The notes beneath the pieces are model-generated. The model saw only the letters and a program-made list of their open reading frames with translations, did not search any database and was not told where the DNA came from. Shown here piece by piece: positions 63,964-64,000 of a stretch of 64,000 nt of DNA. Both the position numbers and the translations under genes were made by a program. Positions within the stretch are counted from its first letter, which is position 1. Every line of letters begins with the position of its first letter. The stretch lies in contig NZ_LBHV01000003.1 in the NCBI RefSeq assembly GCF_001005825.1, positions 310,001 to 374,000 of the forward strand, written 5' to 3'. The DNA comes from Rhizobium sp. LC145. Its GTDB lineage: Bacteria > Pseudomonadota > Alphaproteobacteria > Rhizobiales > Rhizobiaceae.

Positions 63964-64000
63964 TCTTTTCATCCTTCGTGCCGCCAGAGGGCGAAGGAGC

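Overview
This window looks like a chromosomal segment of a Rhizobiaceae alphaproteobacterium (Rhizobium/Agrobacterium/Ensifer/Shinella type). The evidence is high GC, a rhizobial-type phospholipid N-methyltransferase (pmtA), an alphaproteobacterial LexA-type direct repeat, GANTC sites upstream of dnaA, RIME-like palindromic intergenic repeats, and the neighbourhood mutM-rpsT-dnaA together with rph/hrcA-grpE-ptsN. I could not pin the genus from sequence alone. I saw no rRNA, tRNA, CRISPR array, insertion sequence or prophage.

Layout. 1-3.2 kb: a minus-strand imelysin / di-heme oxidoreductase / imelysin operon (envelope iron metabolism) with a possible Irr (ICE) box upstream. 3.2-9.2 kb: rsmB, a small RlpA-like protein, an SDR protein, queG, a GST, and uppP. 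9.0-12.9 kb: a complete TRAP transporter (dctP-dctQ-dctM) with two unannotated small membrane or exported proteins at its edges. 13-17.6 kb: an NDUFA9-like reductase, a DUF1330 protein, a pyrF / histidine-phosphatase-like / pmtA run, and dnaN. 17.9-27 kb: rsmI-yraN, ugpBAEC (glycerol-3-phosphate uptake) behind a three-repeat candidate PHO box, a cupin protein, gshB, and comM behind a LexA box. comM converges on cysK across a heptamer repeat that supplies both stop codons. 28-38.4 kb: dut, prfC, a threonine-dehydratase-like enzyme, a LysR/GST pair, choX with a divergent LysR regulator, trehalose genes otsBA, and a class II amidotransferase. 38.4-42.8 kb: a YjbR protein with coaBC, a glyoxalase-like protein, and a ClpP-like protein translationally coupled to an unknown membrane protein.

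42.9-50.0 kb is the most interesting part: five co-directional genes (HAL-like lyase, amidohydrolase, M20 amidase, DUF917 protein, urocanase homologue). The lyase has lost the Ala-Ser-Gly triad that forms the MIO cofactor. The urocanase homologue has Ala in place of the signature Cys. The amidohydrolase has Gln in place of the first metal-site His. The order of chemistries (elimination, hydration, ring opening, decarbamoylation) fits catabolism of a modified histidine. Ergothioneine to glutamate via thiourocanate and hydantoin-5-propionate is the best candidate, rather than ordinary histidine utilisation. The cluster interrupts a coaBC-ubiB stretch that is usually compact in relatives, which suggests an accessory insertion.

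50.1-64 kb is core: ubiB, ubiE, mutM, rpsT, an 800-bp dnaA leader with a DnaA box and GANTC sites, dnaA, a LysE exporter, a methyltransferase, hemW, rdgB, two small monooxygenase/VOC proteins, rph divergent from hrcA, grpE, and ptsN at the right edge.
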